DNA of 64,000 nucleotides from Haematococcus lacustris (GCA_030144725.1 JASKMD010000013.1:6461869-6525868), one strand, 5' to 3'; shown: positions 34,470 through 48,247, counted from the stretch's first letter. Numbers and translations are program-made. Notes: a model not told the origin generated them from the sequence alone.

Positions 34470-34650
34470 TATGCACACTCTATCGCACACACATCCCCTT
34501 TGTAAGGGGCAATCGAATTGTTTGTTTTATTTGGCTTATGGCATGATACACTGCCGCTGGTGCCGCTGCCGCTGGTGCCGCCACTGCCACTTCCGCAACA
34601 GGCCTCTGTCACGCACGCACACCCACTCCTGGCCTGGCCTGTACAGCTCA
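34470..34650. repeat. Dispersed hairpin repeat, copy 3
   Basis: It has the same order of blocks as 7775-7965: CACACACATCCCCTTTGTAA then GGGG, GCCACTTCCGCAACAGG and CACCCACTCCTGGCCTGGCC. The middle is expanded by CCGCTGGTG-type repeats. Confidence 0.7.
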
Positions 34651-34871
34651 GTTGGCCGTTAGTGAGCGCACGTCCCGGTACAAGAGCACAATACGAACTA
34701 ACCTCCTCGATGCAACAAGTGCTGCATCGTCGCACGCTGACATAACATTGCAAAACATCGCATCTCTGTGCGGATCGGGCACAGAGGGGGAGTGTGACAA
34801 GTCTGCAAGTCCTGTACTCGTTGCCACCGCTAAGACTATGCAGTCACGCTCGTAACAGTGCATAGCACGGA

Positions 34872-36320
<1,449 letters not shown>

Positions 36321-36828
36321 GTGCGTGGCGGGGGAGGGGGCATGGGAGGGGGTGGGGGAGGGGATGGGGAGGGGGGGGGGGCGGGGGAGGGGGTGCGGCA
36401 GAGGAGTGGCACCACAGGTGCGTGGTGGTTTCAAACAGGGAGGGGCGGAGGAAAGGATGGAGGGAGCGGTAGAGCATGTAGGGCAACAGAGAGGGAGGGG
36501 AGGGCAGCAGGGGCGGAGGGTAGGGGGGGGCAGCAAAAGGGTAGGGGAGGGGAAGGTGGGAAGTAGGATAAATGAGTGAGGGGAGAGAGGGCCACAACCT
36601 GTCCACAGCCAGCCAGCTGCTTGCTGCCCGTCCACTTCATGGCAAGCAGGTCACATCGCTCCCATGTGTCTAGGCTCTGACCACATACCACCCACACAAC
36701 ACACACATTCCTCACAACTCATGACCTACCAGCATACACAGCCCCGCCTGCCACCCTGTACCTGGACACACACACACCTCCCACTCAGTGCCTCACTGTG
36801 CCTTAGCATGCCCAGCCTGCCTGTCGTG

Positions 36829-36912
36829 GATATGGATTGGAACATGCAACCTGTATCCAAACTGGCATCCGCCTCACTTTTGCCCTACATCTGAGACAAT
36901 TCCAGGGTGGGT
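36829..36912. repeat. Dispersed repeat, copy 2
   Basis: It matches 33556-33640 (see there). It ends immediately before the acceptor region of the first hemoglobin exon, so it may be part of that gene's 5' leader or intron. Confidence 0.7.
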
Positions 36913-36932
36913 CTGCCTGGGCCTGGCTGCAG

Positions 36933-37385
36933 ACCTGCTGTCCGGCTCCCTCTGCACCGCCCAGCTGTTCGACCGGCTGGGGGGCTGGGACCAGCTGGTG
37001 GCTGGCGTGCAGCAGCTGTACCAACGGCTGTGCGCAGACCCTGCGACTCAGGCCTTCTTCCCTGACACGGACTTCAAGAAATTGAGCCGTCACATGGTGC
37101 GGCAGGGGGCCTGGCCAATGAGGCCATTCACTGGCAGTCTGGCAGGCTGCTGTTTGCACATTGCCTGCGCTCCTGTAGACGTCTTGCTACGGCACTGGAC
37201 GTCACCCAGGTGTGACCTAGGTGTGACCTTTGTGGCAGAAGTGTGACATGGGGACACCAGCAGGGCTCGTGCAAGTTGAGCCATGTGGAAGGGGGCGCAC
37301 CAGGGAGGGCCCAGGCACGGAGCCACCTGCACAATGAAGCTAGAGCTACCACTGTCAAAACGTGCTCTGCTCCTCCCATTGCTCG

Positions 37386-37463
<78 letters not shown>

Positions 37464-38434
37464 GTGCAGACCTGCTTTATTGGCAGCTCCCTCGCTGGTG
37501 AGTAGGGCGGCAAAGGCTGAGGGTGGTGTGCGTCTGGAAGGCCACCATGCGTGCGTCTGAAAGACCACCAGCAAGAAGCAACGTCAAGCAGGCTACCAAG
37601 CGCTGTTGTCTGGGTTCTGCAGGGAAGCTGGCGTACCCTCCTGCCCAGTTGTGGCACATCCACAAGAGATTAATTCAAGGTGATCCTTCCCTCCTCCCCT
37701 CCTAGTCCCCTCCCTCCCCCTCTCCTCACCTCCGCCTCTCCTGCCCTCCTCCCTTCCTCCCCTCCTCCCCTCCTCCCCTCCTCCCCTCCTCCCCTCCTGC
37801 CCCTCCCCCTCCCCCTGGGTGCCAGTAAACAGTGGCTGTGACCCCTCACCACAGAGCAAAGGCTTTCTGCCCAGCACGTGGACATCATGTGCAAACACCT
37901 AGAGCAGGTGCGCCCCTGTGGTACTAGCCTGTTGTACTAGCCCCTGTGGACTAGCCCCTGTGTACCCCTGTGACCCCTGTGTACCCTGTGTACTAGCCCC
38001 TGTGTACCCTGTGACCCCTGTGTACTAGCCCCTGTGTACTAGCCTGTTGTACTAGCCACTCCACCCCCTGCAGGCCTCAGTCTGAGCATCTCATCCTCAG
38101 CACGGTGCCCCTCACCAGATGTACTGGCCAGCCCATCAAGTCAGACTCAGCATGGCAGGTGCTAGCATCAGGCAGGTCGTCTGTGCTCATCGCCTGTGCT
38201 GCCCACAAAGGCGGGCTCTGTGGGGACCATCTTGCCTGGGCTGTGCTGGCTGCAGGTGTTGACAGCCATAGGGGTGCAGGGTGCCGCGCAGCAGGCGGCG
38301 CTGCAGTGCCTGCAGGTCAGCCCTGACTGCCCCACCTGCATGCAATCCATCACCGCCACCAACCCATTGCCGCCACAAACCCCATCAACAGCACCACCAG
38401 CATCACATGGCGCATGGGCCTACTGCAGCGTTAG
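36933..38434 (+). CDS. Truncated (2/2) hemoglobin, group I type
   Basis: Exons 36933-37096, 37470-37497, 37623-37679, 37855-37907 and 38256-38315 join in phase, and a tiny last exon 38429-38434 (CGT TAG) would close the frame. The first exon shows the A/B helices and CD corner: LFDRLGGWDQLVAGVQQLYQ with the B10 tyrosine, then ADPATQAFFPDTDFKKLSRHM with CD1 phenylalanine. WHIHKRLI supplies the likely proximal (F8) histidine; LSAQHVDIMCKHLEQ and VLTAIGVQGAAQQAALQCLQ match the G and H helices. Such proteins bind heme and act in oxygen/NO chemistry; algal members are linked to nitrate assimilation and hypoxia (family knowledge). The true start is not settled: an upstream exon with phase 1 is needed. 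The E-helix region is short (TCFIGSSLAG). Confidence 0.75.
37387..37462. repeat. (CTG)n trinucleotide array before a splice acceptor
   Basis: About 25 CTG units, one of them TTG, end eight bases before the acceptor of the hemoglobin exon at 37470 and appear to replace its pyrimidine tract. Confidence 0.95.
37908..38060. repeat. Minisatellite CCCCTGTGTACTAG after a splice donor
   Basis: Units built from CCCCTGTG, TACTAG and CCTGTTG are repeated irregularly about ten times, starting in the first bases after the donor of the hemoglobin exon ending at 37907. Confidence 0.85.
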
Positions 38435-40799
38435 GACTGAGGCGCCCTCCAGCAGCAACACCCATCTGCTGCTATGGATGCAGTTACCACACTGGGTGCT
38501 GATGCTGGTGGTGCTGCTGCTGCTGCTGCTGGTGCTGCTGCAGGCCAGCAAATGGATATTCAACTGCCAGGATAGCCTGGACTTTGATCTAGCCCTCCAG
38601 GACAACCCCCCCTCTTGCTGACCCGCCTGCTGACAAATGCCGCATGCTGCATGTCACAAGCAAGCCACTGCCCATGCATGCATGCTCATTGCACCGTTGC
38701 TCATGCACTTTTTCACCTTGCCCATTCACCTTTGCACCTTGCTCATGCATGCACCTTGTCCATGCATGCTCCTTGCATGCCCATGCCCAGGTTTGGTGAG
38801 CCTGACCCTGCAAGAGCATGTAGATCAGGGTCGCACGCTCGTCACTAAGCAGCTGGCTGAGGCATGTACTAGGTTTAAGGCAGCTTGCATTACTGGCAGT
38901 TGGCAGTTGGTTGGGTCTATAACAGGAGGATGTATCCAGCATACAAATGCATTCCCTCAGGCAGCGCTGCCTTCAACAACAGCTGGGGCATGCACGTCCA
39001 GCAGGTCAGCAGCATTGCACAGTTCAGGTCAGGCAGGGAAGGGGTGTCGGACGGAGAGCCAGTGCCTCATAGATGCACATGCACATGCATTGCTGTGTGG
39101 ACATGCATGAGTGTTTGCACGGACGCATGGAGGCCATGGCACCACAGCAGCAGTGACTTTGCACGAGGTGATGAATGTCATGTCACATTGCGCCACACTG
39201 CTATGCGCCAGTCACAGGAAGCATTGGCTCTGTGCACTGCTGCATGACGCGCATAAGGATGGTTGGTCCAGGCATGGGGGCCCTGCGAGGCAAGCGACCA
39301 ACACCATTGGGCCCCCGCTGTGAGGACTGCTGGGCTGCCCAGTCCAGGAGCCAAGGAGCTGACTATTACGCCTCACAGGGCCCTTGGCACCAAGTGGCTT
39401 GGGAGGTGGGCTGGTTCGAGGGGCGGGGTTAGTGCATTGATCCCAGCTGCCGGAAACGCTGCAATGAGCGAGGCGCGCGTATGCTCTATAGGGATGGGGG
39501 GCGTCGGCTTACACCACATGGCACCGCACCAGCACCGCACTGCACGGTAGAGCTTCGCACGAGCATGACCAGGTTCGGGTTTGACACTAGCGATGTGAGT
39601 CAGCTTTGGGTGTAGAGAAGGCTAGGTTTGAAGGGGGTTGATTTCTCTCTCCACATCACATGCACATGATGCACCAGACTTCGCGCTCGTCGTCACCGAT
39701 GTCCGGAGCATCTGGATCATTGCTACGTCTTGCATAGCCCAAGTATGTGTAGGTCATTTAGAACAAATAACATGACTTGCATGCCTCGTTTTTCAGTTAA
39801 GCAGCTTGAGGCTGAGCAGTAAAAGATACCCTCCTGAGAAAAGGATGGATGGGGTCGGCCTGGTCTTGGATGTGAAATAGCTCCTACCCGCAAGATCGAC
39901 AGCAGCAATAGCTACGTTGACTAAGCTGCCTGTGACCGTGAGATGTAGCTGAGAAGCACAACCAAAGTGACAACTAGTGCGAGAAGCAAGAGCGAGACGG
40001 GCTGGTCATGCGGTAGAGCATGGGTCAGCACTGATTGTGGCCATTCCAGTGATCGTTATTGCACAAAACTGCCGAGCACTGAGTACCCAGCTGGGCCAGC
40101 CGCGCACCCAGCAGCCAGCCAGTCATACACTACTGTGAGAGCACTGGCTGCAGTGGCTGGGCCGCGTTGCCCACATGTAGGCCAATGCGACGGAATGACA
40201 TTGGTGATGGTGACTGTTGAGCACGGTACGACTCGCAGCCTTCCCAGGACAGCCAGGGCTTTCGTGACAAACATGATGAGGCCTGGCAGCACCCCAATGC
40301 ACTGTGCGTGCGTGTCCAGGCCATGTGCGCAGGCTGCAGGTGCAGGCCACGAAGAAGAAGAAGACTGCCCAGGTGTTCACCGGCGTGCCTTTAGGGAGGA
40401 GCCTCCATCTGGGGCCCGGCGGGCTCCCACCACCGAGGTACAGGCCACATACAGAGGCTTTCTGGCTCCCCTGCCTCTAAGCTCCTGGATCCAGGCTGCA
40501 GGGGCATAGGGGTTGCATGTGCGCCTGCCTCCACCTGACTCCTGCCTCCACCTTGTGGTCCAGCCTGTGCGCCACCAGCTGTGTGCGGCTTGTGGGCAGG
40601 CAGGGCTATGAGGGCGCTGTGAGGATCTCTGTTGCTACCTGCACCAGGGCCAGGCAGCCGCAGGGCGGCAGCAGCAGGGCAGCAGCAGCAGGGCAGCAGC
40701 ATGTGTCATGGTAAGCACAGCAGCCAGGTGAGAGCAGTGCAGCAGGCTAGCCCAGCTAGCCCCCCAGCTGCGGAGGAGCTTAGCAACTGGGCACACTAC
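38435..40799. other. Region between convergent genes, no confident gene
   Basis: Isolated exon-like pieces are visible (38961-39027, reading SAAFNNSWGMHVQQVSSI, and 40350-40437), but they do not chain into a gene. A hydrophobic Leu/Val run at 38480-38550 comes from CTG repeats. Confidence 0.5.
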
Positions 40800-43700
40800 C
40801 TAGGGGCCAGGGGCTGACGCTGACCCTTGCACACATCCCCAGCCCACACGCTCCGCCACCTGCTTCAGGGAGGGCTGGGCATCAGATGTCCAGATCAGCT
40901 GCAGCTGTGACGGGTCCTTCAGGTCGCGGCGGAACACACACCTGCAGGCCAACCCCACACACTGGAGCAGGGAGACAGCATGAGCAGCACTGCCACACAT
41001 GTGGAAACATTCCTACACGTGTGTTGCATGCATGACATGCAAGCTCGTGCATGCAGCGTGACGTCATGTGCCACACCAACCTAGCCCACAGCAACTCCAG
41101 AGTACACAGATACTGGCCTACAGCAAGCTTGGTGCCGCAGGCGGTGTCTGATGGTGTCAGTGCTGCAACCAGCCTAACCCATAGCCAAGCCAGAGTAAGA
41201 GCCTGATGCTGTAGATTAAGTAGTGCAGCAGGGGCTGAACGCCTGGACTGGTTGGCAGGGGTCAACCCCTTCCTGCTTGCTGCTGACGACAGCAGATGAA
41301 AAGGAGCGACCAGCAGGGATAAAGTGTGGGCTTCAGTGAAGATGGGAGCATGAGAGGGAGCGAGAGAAGGCCACAAGAAGTGGGTGTGTGGGTGAAGTGG
41401 GTGTGGGTATATGCAAGGAGTGGGAGAGAGAGAGGAAAGAAGGGAGAGAAGTCCGCAAGCAACCTGTTGGAAGAGGGCGGACAGGCAGTGAGGAGGTGGT
41501 TGTGGGTGTTACGGGTCATCCAATCAAGGAGTGCACATGCAGGCGTTGGGGTCTCCCAACCGTCCAAGACGTGAACCTATCTGGGAGCCAACCACCTGAT
41601 CAGTGCTCCATGGTGTCAGCTTGTCTGGCATGGAGCATGAGCCCATGCAGCACGCCGTCATGCTTGAGCATGGTGGGCTGGCATGGTGGGCTGGCAGGGT
41701 GGGCTGGCAGGGGCTAGCCAGTGGGCAGTGGCACAGCTGACACAGCATTGCCAAAAGCACAGAACCACAGACAGCTCAGGGGGGACAGAGGTCAGGGCTG
41801 GGGGTCAAGGGGGCGCATGGGGGTGGCATGACATCATGGGTGGTGGGTGGGTGGTCTTGGCTGCTCTGGCTGCCTCATGACTATTCCTCGAGATGGCTGA
41901 CCTGGCAGCAGCTCACCAAGGACCTGGATAAGCGCGAAACAGCACGCCCGGAGTGCGACCTTTGAAATCTGAGGGCAGGTGAGGGGTGCAGGGCATGGGG
42001 TGCAGGGCGGGGGGATGCAGGGCGAAGGTTGCAGGCTGGCGGCAGAACAGGGCATGGGGTGCAGGGCCGAGGGTGCAGGGCACTCGATCTATATATGAGG
42101 TGTTGCATGTCACACATCACGCATGAGGTGATGCGTCACACACAACATACATCCTCTCCGGATGTCGTAGCTTGTGACCAGATGAGGTGCTGCGTCGTTG
42201 TTGCGTCACACAATACAGGCATCACACCCAGGCAGGGCTCAGTCCACCCACTGTGGATATAGTAGGCGGGGGTAAACAGGGGGACCAACTCCTCGGTCAG
42301 GCGGGCCAGCTCGCCAAAGAACAGGGCTGGGTAATAGCCCCCTGCCCAGCCAGGAGGGGTCGGGGGTGGCAGGGCAGGCAGGCAGGCAGGCAAGAGGCAG
42401 TGGACAGGCGCAACGCTGGAGGGCAGCAAGGGCGGCATGCTGTGAGCTGCTTTGGATGTGCCCTTTGGAGGTGCGAGAGTGAGTGACATCGCCTCCTGGG
42501 TATAAGTAGGTGTAAGCAGGGCTCGAGTTGGATTGGGTGCTCGAGTCAGGGCTCAAGTTGGATTGGGTGCATGGAGGTAGTGTTTTCGCTCTTTGAAGGA
42601 TGGCATGCAGGTCTGTCGCCCTGGCCCTGCACTGTACAGGGAGAAGCAGTTGAGGTGGACAAGTGAGGTCACCACACCTCTTAAGCGGTCCAAATCACCG
42701 TTGAAGACTATGAGGGGCAGCTGGCGAGGACCAGCCACCTTGGCGTGCAGCTCGGCCACAGCTCCATACTCCTCTGTTGAAGACAGGGCCAGGGTCAGGG
42801 GCAGGGGGCAGGGGCAGGGGCAGGGGCAGGGGCAGGGGCAGGGGCAGGGGCAGGGGCAGGGGCAGGGGCAGGGGCAGGGGCAGGGGCAGGGGCAGGGGCA
42901 GGGGGGGCAGGGGCAGGGGCAGGGGCAGGGGCAGGGGCAGGGGCAGGGGCAGGGGCAGGGGCAGGGGCAGGGGCAGGGGCAGGGGCAGGGGCAGGGGCAG
43001 GGGCAGGGGCAGGGGCAGGGGCAGGGGCAGGGGCAGGGGCAGGGGCAGGGGCAGGGGCAGGGGCAGGGGCAGGGGCAGGGGCAGGGGCAGGGGCAGGGGC
43101 AGGGGCAGGGGCAGGGGCAGGGGCAGGGGCAGGGGCAGGGGCAGGGGCAGGGGCAGGGGCAGGGGCAGGGGCAGGGGCAGGGGCAGGGGCAGGGGCAGGG
43201 GCAGGGGCAGGGGCAGGGGCAGGGGCAGGGGCAGGGGCAGGGGCAGGGGCAGGGGCAGGGGCAGGGGCAGGGGCAGGGGCAGGGGCAGGGGCAGGGGCAG
43301 GGGCAGGGGCAGGGGCAGGGGCAGGGGCAGGGGCAGGGGCAGGGGCAGGGGCAGGGGCAGGGGCAGGGGCAGGGGCAGGGGCAGGGGCAGGGGCAGGGGC
43401 AGGGGCAGGGGCAGGGGCAGGGGCAGGGGCAGGGGCAGGGGCAGGGGCAGGGGCAGGGGCAGGGGCAGGGGCAGGGGCAGGGGCAGGGGCAGGGGCAGGG
43501 GCAGGGGCAGGGGCAGGGGCAGGGGCAGGGGCAGGGGCAGGGGCAGGGGGCAGGGGCAGGGGCAGGGGCAGGGGCAGGGGCAGGGGCAGGGGCAGGGGCA
43601 GGGGCAGGGGCAGGGGCAGGGGCAGGGGCAGGGGCAGGGGCAGGGGAGTAGGTAGAAGCCAAAGACAGCCGCAGGGGTGTGAGGGGCCCTTACCCCGGGG

Positions 43701-46700
43701 GTTGAAGTGCGGGTACGCAACCACAAACACCTGGTCACTCTCACTGACCTGCAGCATTGAGAATAGGGACCAGCAGAAGAGTAAGAGATGTGTGAGGGCC
43801 CCTTACCGACCAGTGGGCCCGCTGGTGCTTTTAGGCCAGGGGCTGGGGGGGGGCTATAGCAAAGGCAAGAGCTGGGGTTCATAGGCGCCTGGGGCTGATT
43901 CCTGTCCCAATCGCATGGTGTGACCTATTGTTCCTGCACTCCTCACCACCAGGCCAACGCTCGTTAGCCTCTAATTATCTGACCTCCACGCCGCATCATC
44001 TCCTGCCTTTCCCCTGCCACCCGCCCCTCGGCCTTGACCCTCCCGCCTGCGCCCTCCCCACTTCCCCTCCACTCCACATCCTCCTCCCATGGCAGTGTCC
44101 TGCAACTGCCGCTGTCGCTGCTGCCAGGGCCCAGCCTGGCCTGCTTACCTGCTGCACAGGGCTGAACTTGTCGCCCAGACCAAGGTTCAGCCCAATGGCT
44201 GACCAGAGGGCATTCTGTAGAGGGCAGGGGCAGCAGCCTGGGTGACAAGGGCAGCAGGGGCAAGGGAAGGGCAGCTACGGCAACATTGACAGGCAATCAG
44301 GAGCCCAGCCCAGCCCAGCCCAGCCCAGCCCAGCCCAGCCCAGCCCAGCCCAGCCCAGCCCAGCCCAGCCCAGCCCAGCCCAGCCCAGCCCAGCCCAGCC
44401 CAGCCCAGCCCAGCCCAGCCCAGCCCAGCCCAGCCCAGCCCAGCCCAGCCCAGCCCAGCCCAGCCCAGCCCAGCCCAGCCCAGCCCAGCCCAGCCCAGCC
44501 CAGCCCAGCCCAGCCCAGCCCAGCCCAGCCCAGCCCAGCCCAGCCCAGCCCAGCCCAGCCCAGCCCAGCCCAGCCCAGCCCAGCCCAGCCCAGCCCAGCC
44601 CAGCCCAGCCCAGCCCAGCCCAGCCCAGCCCAGCCCAGCCCAGCCCAGCCCAGCCCAGCCCAGCCCAGCCCAGCCCAGCCCAGCCCAGCCCAGCCCAGCC
44701 CAGCCCAGCCCAGCCCAGCCCAGCCCAGCCCAGCCCAGCCCAGCCCAGCCCAGCCCAGCCCAGCCCAGCCCAGCCCAGCCCAGCCCAGCCCAGCCCAGCC
44801 CAGCCCAGCCCAGCCCAGCCCAGCCCAGCCCAGCCCAGCCCAGCCCAGCCCAGCCCAGCCCAGCCCAGCCCAGCCCAGCCCAGCCCAGCCCAGCCCAGCC
44901 CAGCCCAGCCCAGCCCAGCCCAGCCCAGCCCAGCCCAGCCCAGCCCAGCCCAGCCCAGCCCAGCCCAGCCCAGCCCAGCCCAGCCCAGCCCAGCCCAGCC
45001 CAGCCCAGCGACCTGTTTGGTAAGGAACCCCATCTTGAAGGCGGTGCCAGCGAAGGGTGGGTCCATGGCTATCCTGCCAGCCCCTGCATCCCATGCACCC
45101 AGGCCATGCATTACACTTTATTTCTTCCTTTACTTGTAACAAAGTCTAACAGGCGCTCATCACAACCACTCCCGTCAACTGCTGAGTGTCCTGCCCCTTC
45201 TCGCCCCTGCCCCGGCTCCGCTAGGCCCCGCCTCACCAGGGTCACCCGTCTGGCCAGTGACCGCCACATCCAGCTCTTGGCTGTCTGGCCTGGCAGCAGG
45301 TCACACAGCACAGTGTGACGTCAGTCACAGGACCCACCGACCCAGTAAAGGTGGCGAGTCAGGTTGGCGGGTCAGGTTAGCAGGTCAGGGTCAGGGGCGG
45401 CAGGGGGCGGGTTAGGGGGTGGGCCAGGTTAGCGGATCAGGGTCAGGGGGCGACAGCTGACTGCTGAGGCCCTCTATCACAGTAACAAACAAGGGGACAG
45501 TGAAGAGATGTAATGAAAGATTGCATGGCACTGTTTTTGGCTTCACAATAGTGCAGGGATGGAATAGCAATGGGCTGTGAACGTTGAAGATTATTATACA
45601 TTTTGTTAATCTTTACTTTTGATACCTTTCTGTATATATCAGGCTGTAGGTTCCGCCTATGTGTTGGACCATTGAAGGCGGCATGAACTGACATAGGCAG
45701 ACATGGCCAATCAGGGCCTGTCATGGTCACATAGCGCAGGGCGCATTAGGGCCAGTGGGGAAGCAGAGGGGCAGGTGCTGGTCAGCCCAATGGCTGGAGG
45801 GCCAGGGCTGAGATGTGGCCAGGCGCCAAACAGTGGGTCAGCCGCCCAGCAGGGCAGGAGGGGCCAGTTGTACAAGCAGGGCCAGAGGGGTCGGCGGGGC
45901 AGGGGAAAGGGAGTGCGGGGAGGAAGAGTAGTGAGGGGTGCAGGGCAAGGCAGGGCGGCAGCTGTCAGCTGCTCGATGCCAGGTGCCAGGAGCAGGCAGG
46001 TGGGCAGTGCGACAAGGAGGTCTGTCGCCCACCAGAATATACGCACAGCAGCTGCCGAGTCCTTGAAGGCGCTGAGGAAGGCCCTCAGGTACCTCATGCT
46101 GGCGTTCATCTCATTCACGCTGCAGGTCAGGTGGCGGCAGGTCAGGTGGTGGCAGGTCAGTTGGCGGCAGGTCAGGTGGCGGCAGGTCAGGTGGCGGCAG
46201 GTCAGGTGGCGGCAATTCAGGTGGCTGCAGGTCAGGTGGCTACAGGTCAGGTGGCCGCCAGGTGCAGAGCGGATGGCAGGAGCAGTGTATTTTGGAGTGG
46301 TAGCCCGGTCAGCTGCTGTGCCACCCCCGCAGGTGTGCAAACTCACCCTTCACCATCACCACTGACTGAGGCGAGGCCCGCTGTGGGAAACTCCACCTGC
46401 CACCATGTGCAAGAAGAACGAAACTGGCATGATGGCCCTGCCACTGCCACTAAGAATAAAAAAGATGAGATGCACGACAAGGACCCAAACACACTCGCAG
46501 CATCAGGTCAGCGGGTCAGTGGCACAGCAGGCAGCAGGCTTGTCAACAACCACAGGCACAGGCCTCGTTAGGCGTGGTTAGACCTTGATGCTGCTGCTGC
46601 TGCTGGCAGGCACAGGCTACCAACTCCCGCAGCCTTGCTGCCGCCTCTCAACCTTTCTGCAGCCCCTCACCCTCTTAAGCCTTCGTCCCCTTCCCCCACC

Positions 46701-47291
46701 GACCACCCTCACCTGCTGCCCCCCACCCTGACCCACCCTCATCACAGCCCCAGCCCCCACCACACAAGCAGCACACCTGGCATTCCATCACTTTCTCCCC
46801 CGTCCATGTAATGAGAAGCAATAGGCACACAAGCAGCGCATGTGGCAGTACTAGCGGCAGGCCAGGCCCTGCCCCACCTCAATCAGCTTGCACCCGTCTG
46901 CGATGGCTGCCTGCACCGACTGTTGCGCCTGCCGCACTGCTTGCTCGTAGCTGGCAGGGAACACCTGGAGCCATCACCAATGGGGAACAGGGGCAGCTGA
47001 GACCAGTCAGAGAGACCGACCAGCACCAGCACCAGCACCAGCACCAGGCTGCAGTTCCTTTGTGCCGCTGACGGTCCAACGCACCGCAGGACGCGCAGCT
47101 GTCGACTGGTTGGCGCTACAAGCGCAGAAGAGCGCCTTGCGCACACAAAAGCTGCTAGACGGGCGACATAACGCTGCGGGCCGCGATGGTCTCCCATGCG
47201 GTGTTGCTCTACTTAACTCTACCCGCTGCAGCATTCTCAGCCGTGAGTTGGTAGCCAGGGAGGGGGCCAGGGAAGCGGGGAAAAGGGCCAC
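40800..47291 (-). CDS. Plastid-targeted DUF1995 family protein, 352 aa
   Basis: Twelve exons join without a break on the minus strand: 47073-47291, 46878-46964, 46347-46396, 46033-46119, 45246-45289, 45013-45083, 44149-44214, 43694-43748, 42678-42773, 42252-42341, 41917-41968 and 40800-40941. Exon 1 is a Ser/Arg/Ala-rich, acid-poor transit-peptide-like leader ([20 protein letters not shown]). Then come [101 protein letters not shown] and [19 protein letters not shown], the block order of the DUF1995 domain. This family includes chloroplast proteins such as LPA3 involved in photosystem II accumulation; which paralogue this is cannot be said. Large tandem arrays occupy introns 3, 6 and 8. The upstream region (47292-47800) has a duplicated 44-bp block. 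Confidence 0.87.
42788..43646. repeat. (CAGGGG)n hexanucleotide array, about 143 units
   Basis: The array fills intron 8 of the DUF1995 gene. Only a few length variants are present (near 42805, 42900 and 43549). On the transcript strand it is (CCCCTG)n and ends 14 bases before the acceptor of exon 9. The long poly-GQ, AP, CP and LP frames are artefacts. Confidence 0.98.
44303..45009. repeat. Perfect (CCCAGC)n hexanucleotide array, about 118 units
   Basis: The array lies in intron 6 of the DUF1995 gene. On the transcript strand it is (GGGCTG)n, a canonical G-quadruplex pattern, and it starts four bases after the donor of exon 6 (exon boundary 45013). No substitution is visible over 707 bp. 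Confidence 0.98.
46121..46260. repeat. 15-bp minisatellite GTCAGGTGGCGGCAG
   Basis: About nine units fill much of intron 3 of the DUF1995 gene. The acceptor of exon 4 (CTGACCTGCAG on the minus strand) is itself the end of the last unit. Confidence 0.9.
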
Positions 47292-47614
47292 TGCATGCTT
47301 GACGGAAAATCCGATACACGGGGTTGGAGAATCAAGTGGTCTGTTACTGTCACTGACGCGCTGCAGCTCGCATCCACCATTGTCAGAGCTCGCCTACAGT
47401 GCTGCGATGCCTGATGTTTAGTTCCTTGCTTTGCTGTCAGGCGTGTAGCTGGTGATCATGGTGATGGAGATCAAGCACCGCAGGGCTGGGCGTACAGAGA
47501 TACAGGCTTAGAGATACAGTCTTTACTCGACCTTTGTACCGGACCTAACGGCAGTTGCTCCGGTACAATATCCGGCGCGACCGATCGATCGATCGGAGTG
47601 GCGAGCGGGGCGCT

Positions 47615-47781
47615 GTGGAGACAATGAGGAGGCCGACCCCGCTAGGGGGTCAGCAACTAGTTGCGCGGGAAAGTTGGCGGAAAATTTAAACGGAAAACCC
47701 GCACGACAAATTTGCTGTGTCGCGCGAGTCATGTGCGGTGGAGACAATGAGGAGGCTAACACGGCTAGGGGGTCAGCAACT
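47615..47781. repeat. 44-bp direct duplication, 123-bp spacing
   Basis: GTGGAGACAATGAGGAGGC followed by GCTAGGGGGTCAGCAACT occurs at 47615-47658 and 47738-47781 with four or five differences. It lies just upstream of the DUF1995 start. A palindrome, CCGATCGATCGATCGG, precedes it at 47581. Confidence 0.85.
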
Positions 47782-48247
47782 GAAGTCGCTCAGTGTAAGC
47801 GGTGGTGGAAGCGGGTCAGTCAGAAGTCAGAGTATGTTGTCGACTTGCATTGCGAGTTTGCGTGTGGTGCGATGGGGCACAGCCGTGCCAATTGCATTAG
47901 ATGTAACTAGTTCACAAGTAGCAATGCCTGTTCCTTTAGCGAGCTTCGAATTCACCCAGCCCCACAAGCACGATGTGTTGCATGCGCGACTTGAGGTTGG
48001 GGCAGTAACAAACGGCGTGGCCAGTCGGTCGGCCAACTCGCCCACACCAACACCTCCACAAGGGCTGGGCTCCACGATGCACACCCAGCAACACTTCATT
48101 ACGAAGTGACAGCAACACAACACAACACGCGAGGGGGACAGAGCTCTCTAGAATCACCCGACTCTGTGAGTATTGGCTACTAATGTACAATGTATAGTTC
48201 CACCTTTGTAACATACGCACATCACTAGCCTGCACCATGCTTTACAG

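Noticed and set aside
37128..37663. Poly-Ser, poly-Leu, poly-Cys or poly-Ala proteins
   Set aside because: They are readings of the CTG array in the hemoglobin intron.
38420..38621. Membrane protein with a Leu/Val helix (HWVLMLVVLLLLLLVLL)
   Set aside because: The helix comes from CTG repeats and no exon chain supports it; the hemoglobin frame probably ends just before, at 38434.
42553..43882. Poly-GQ, GR, AP, CP and LP frames of 290-395 codons
   Set aside because: They come from the CAGGGG array, which the DUF1995 gene model places in an intron.
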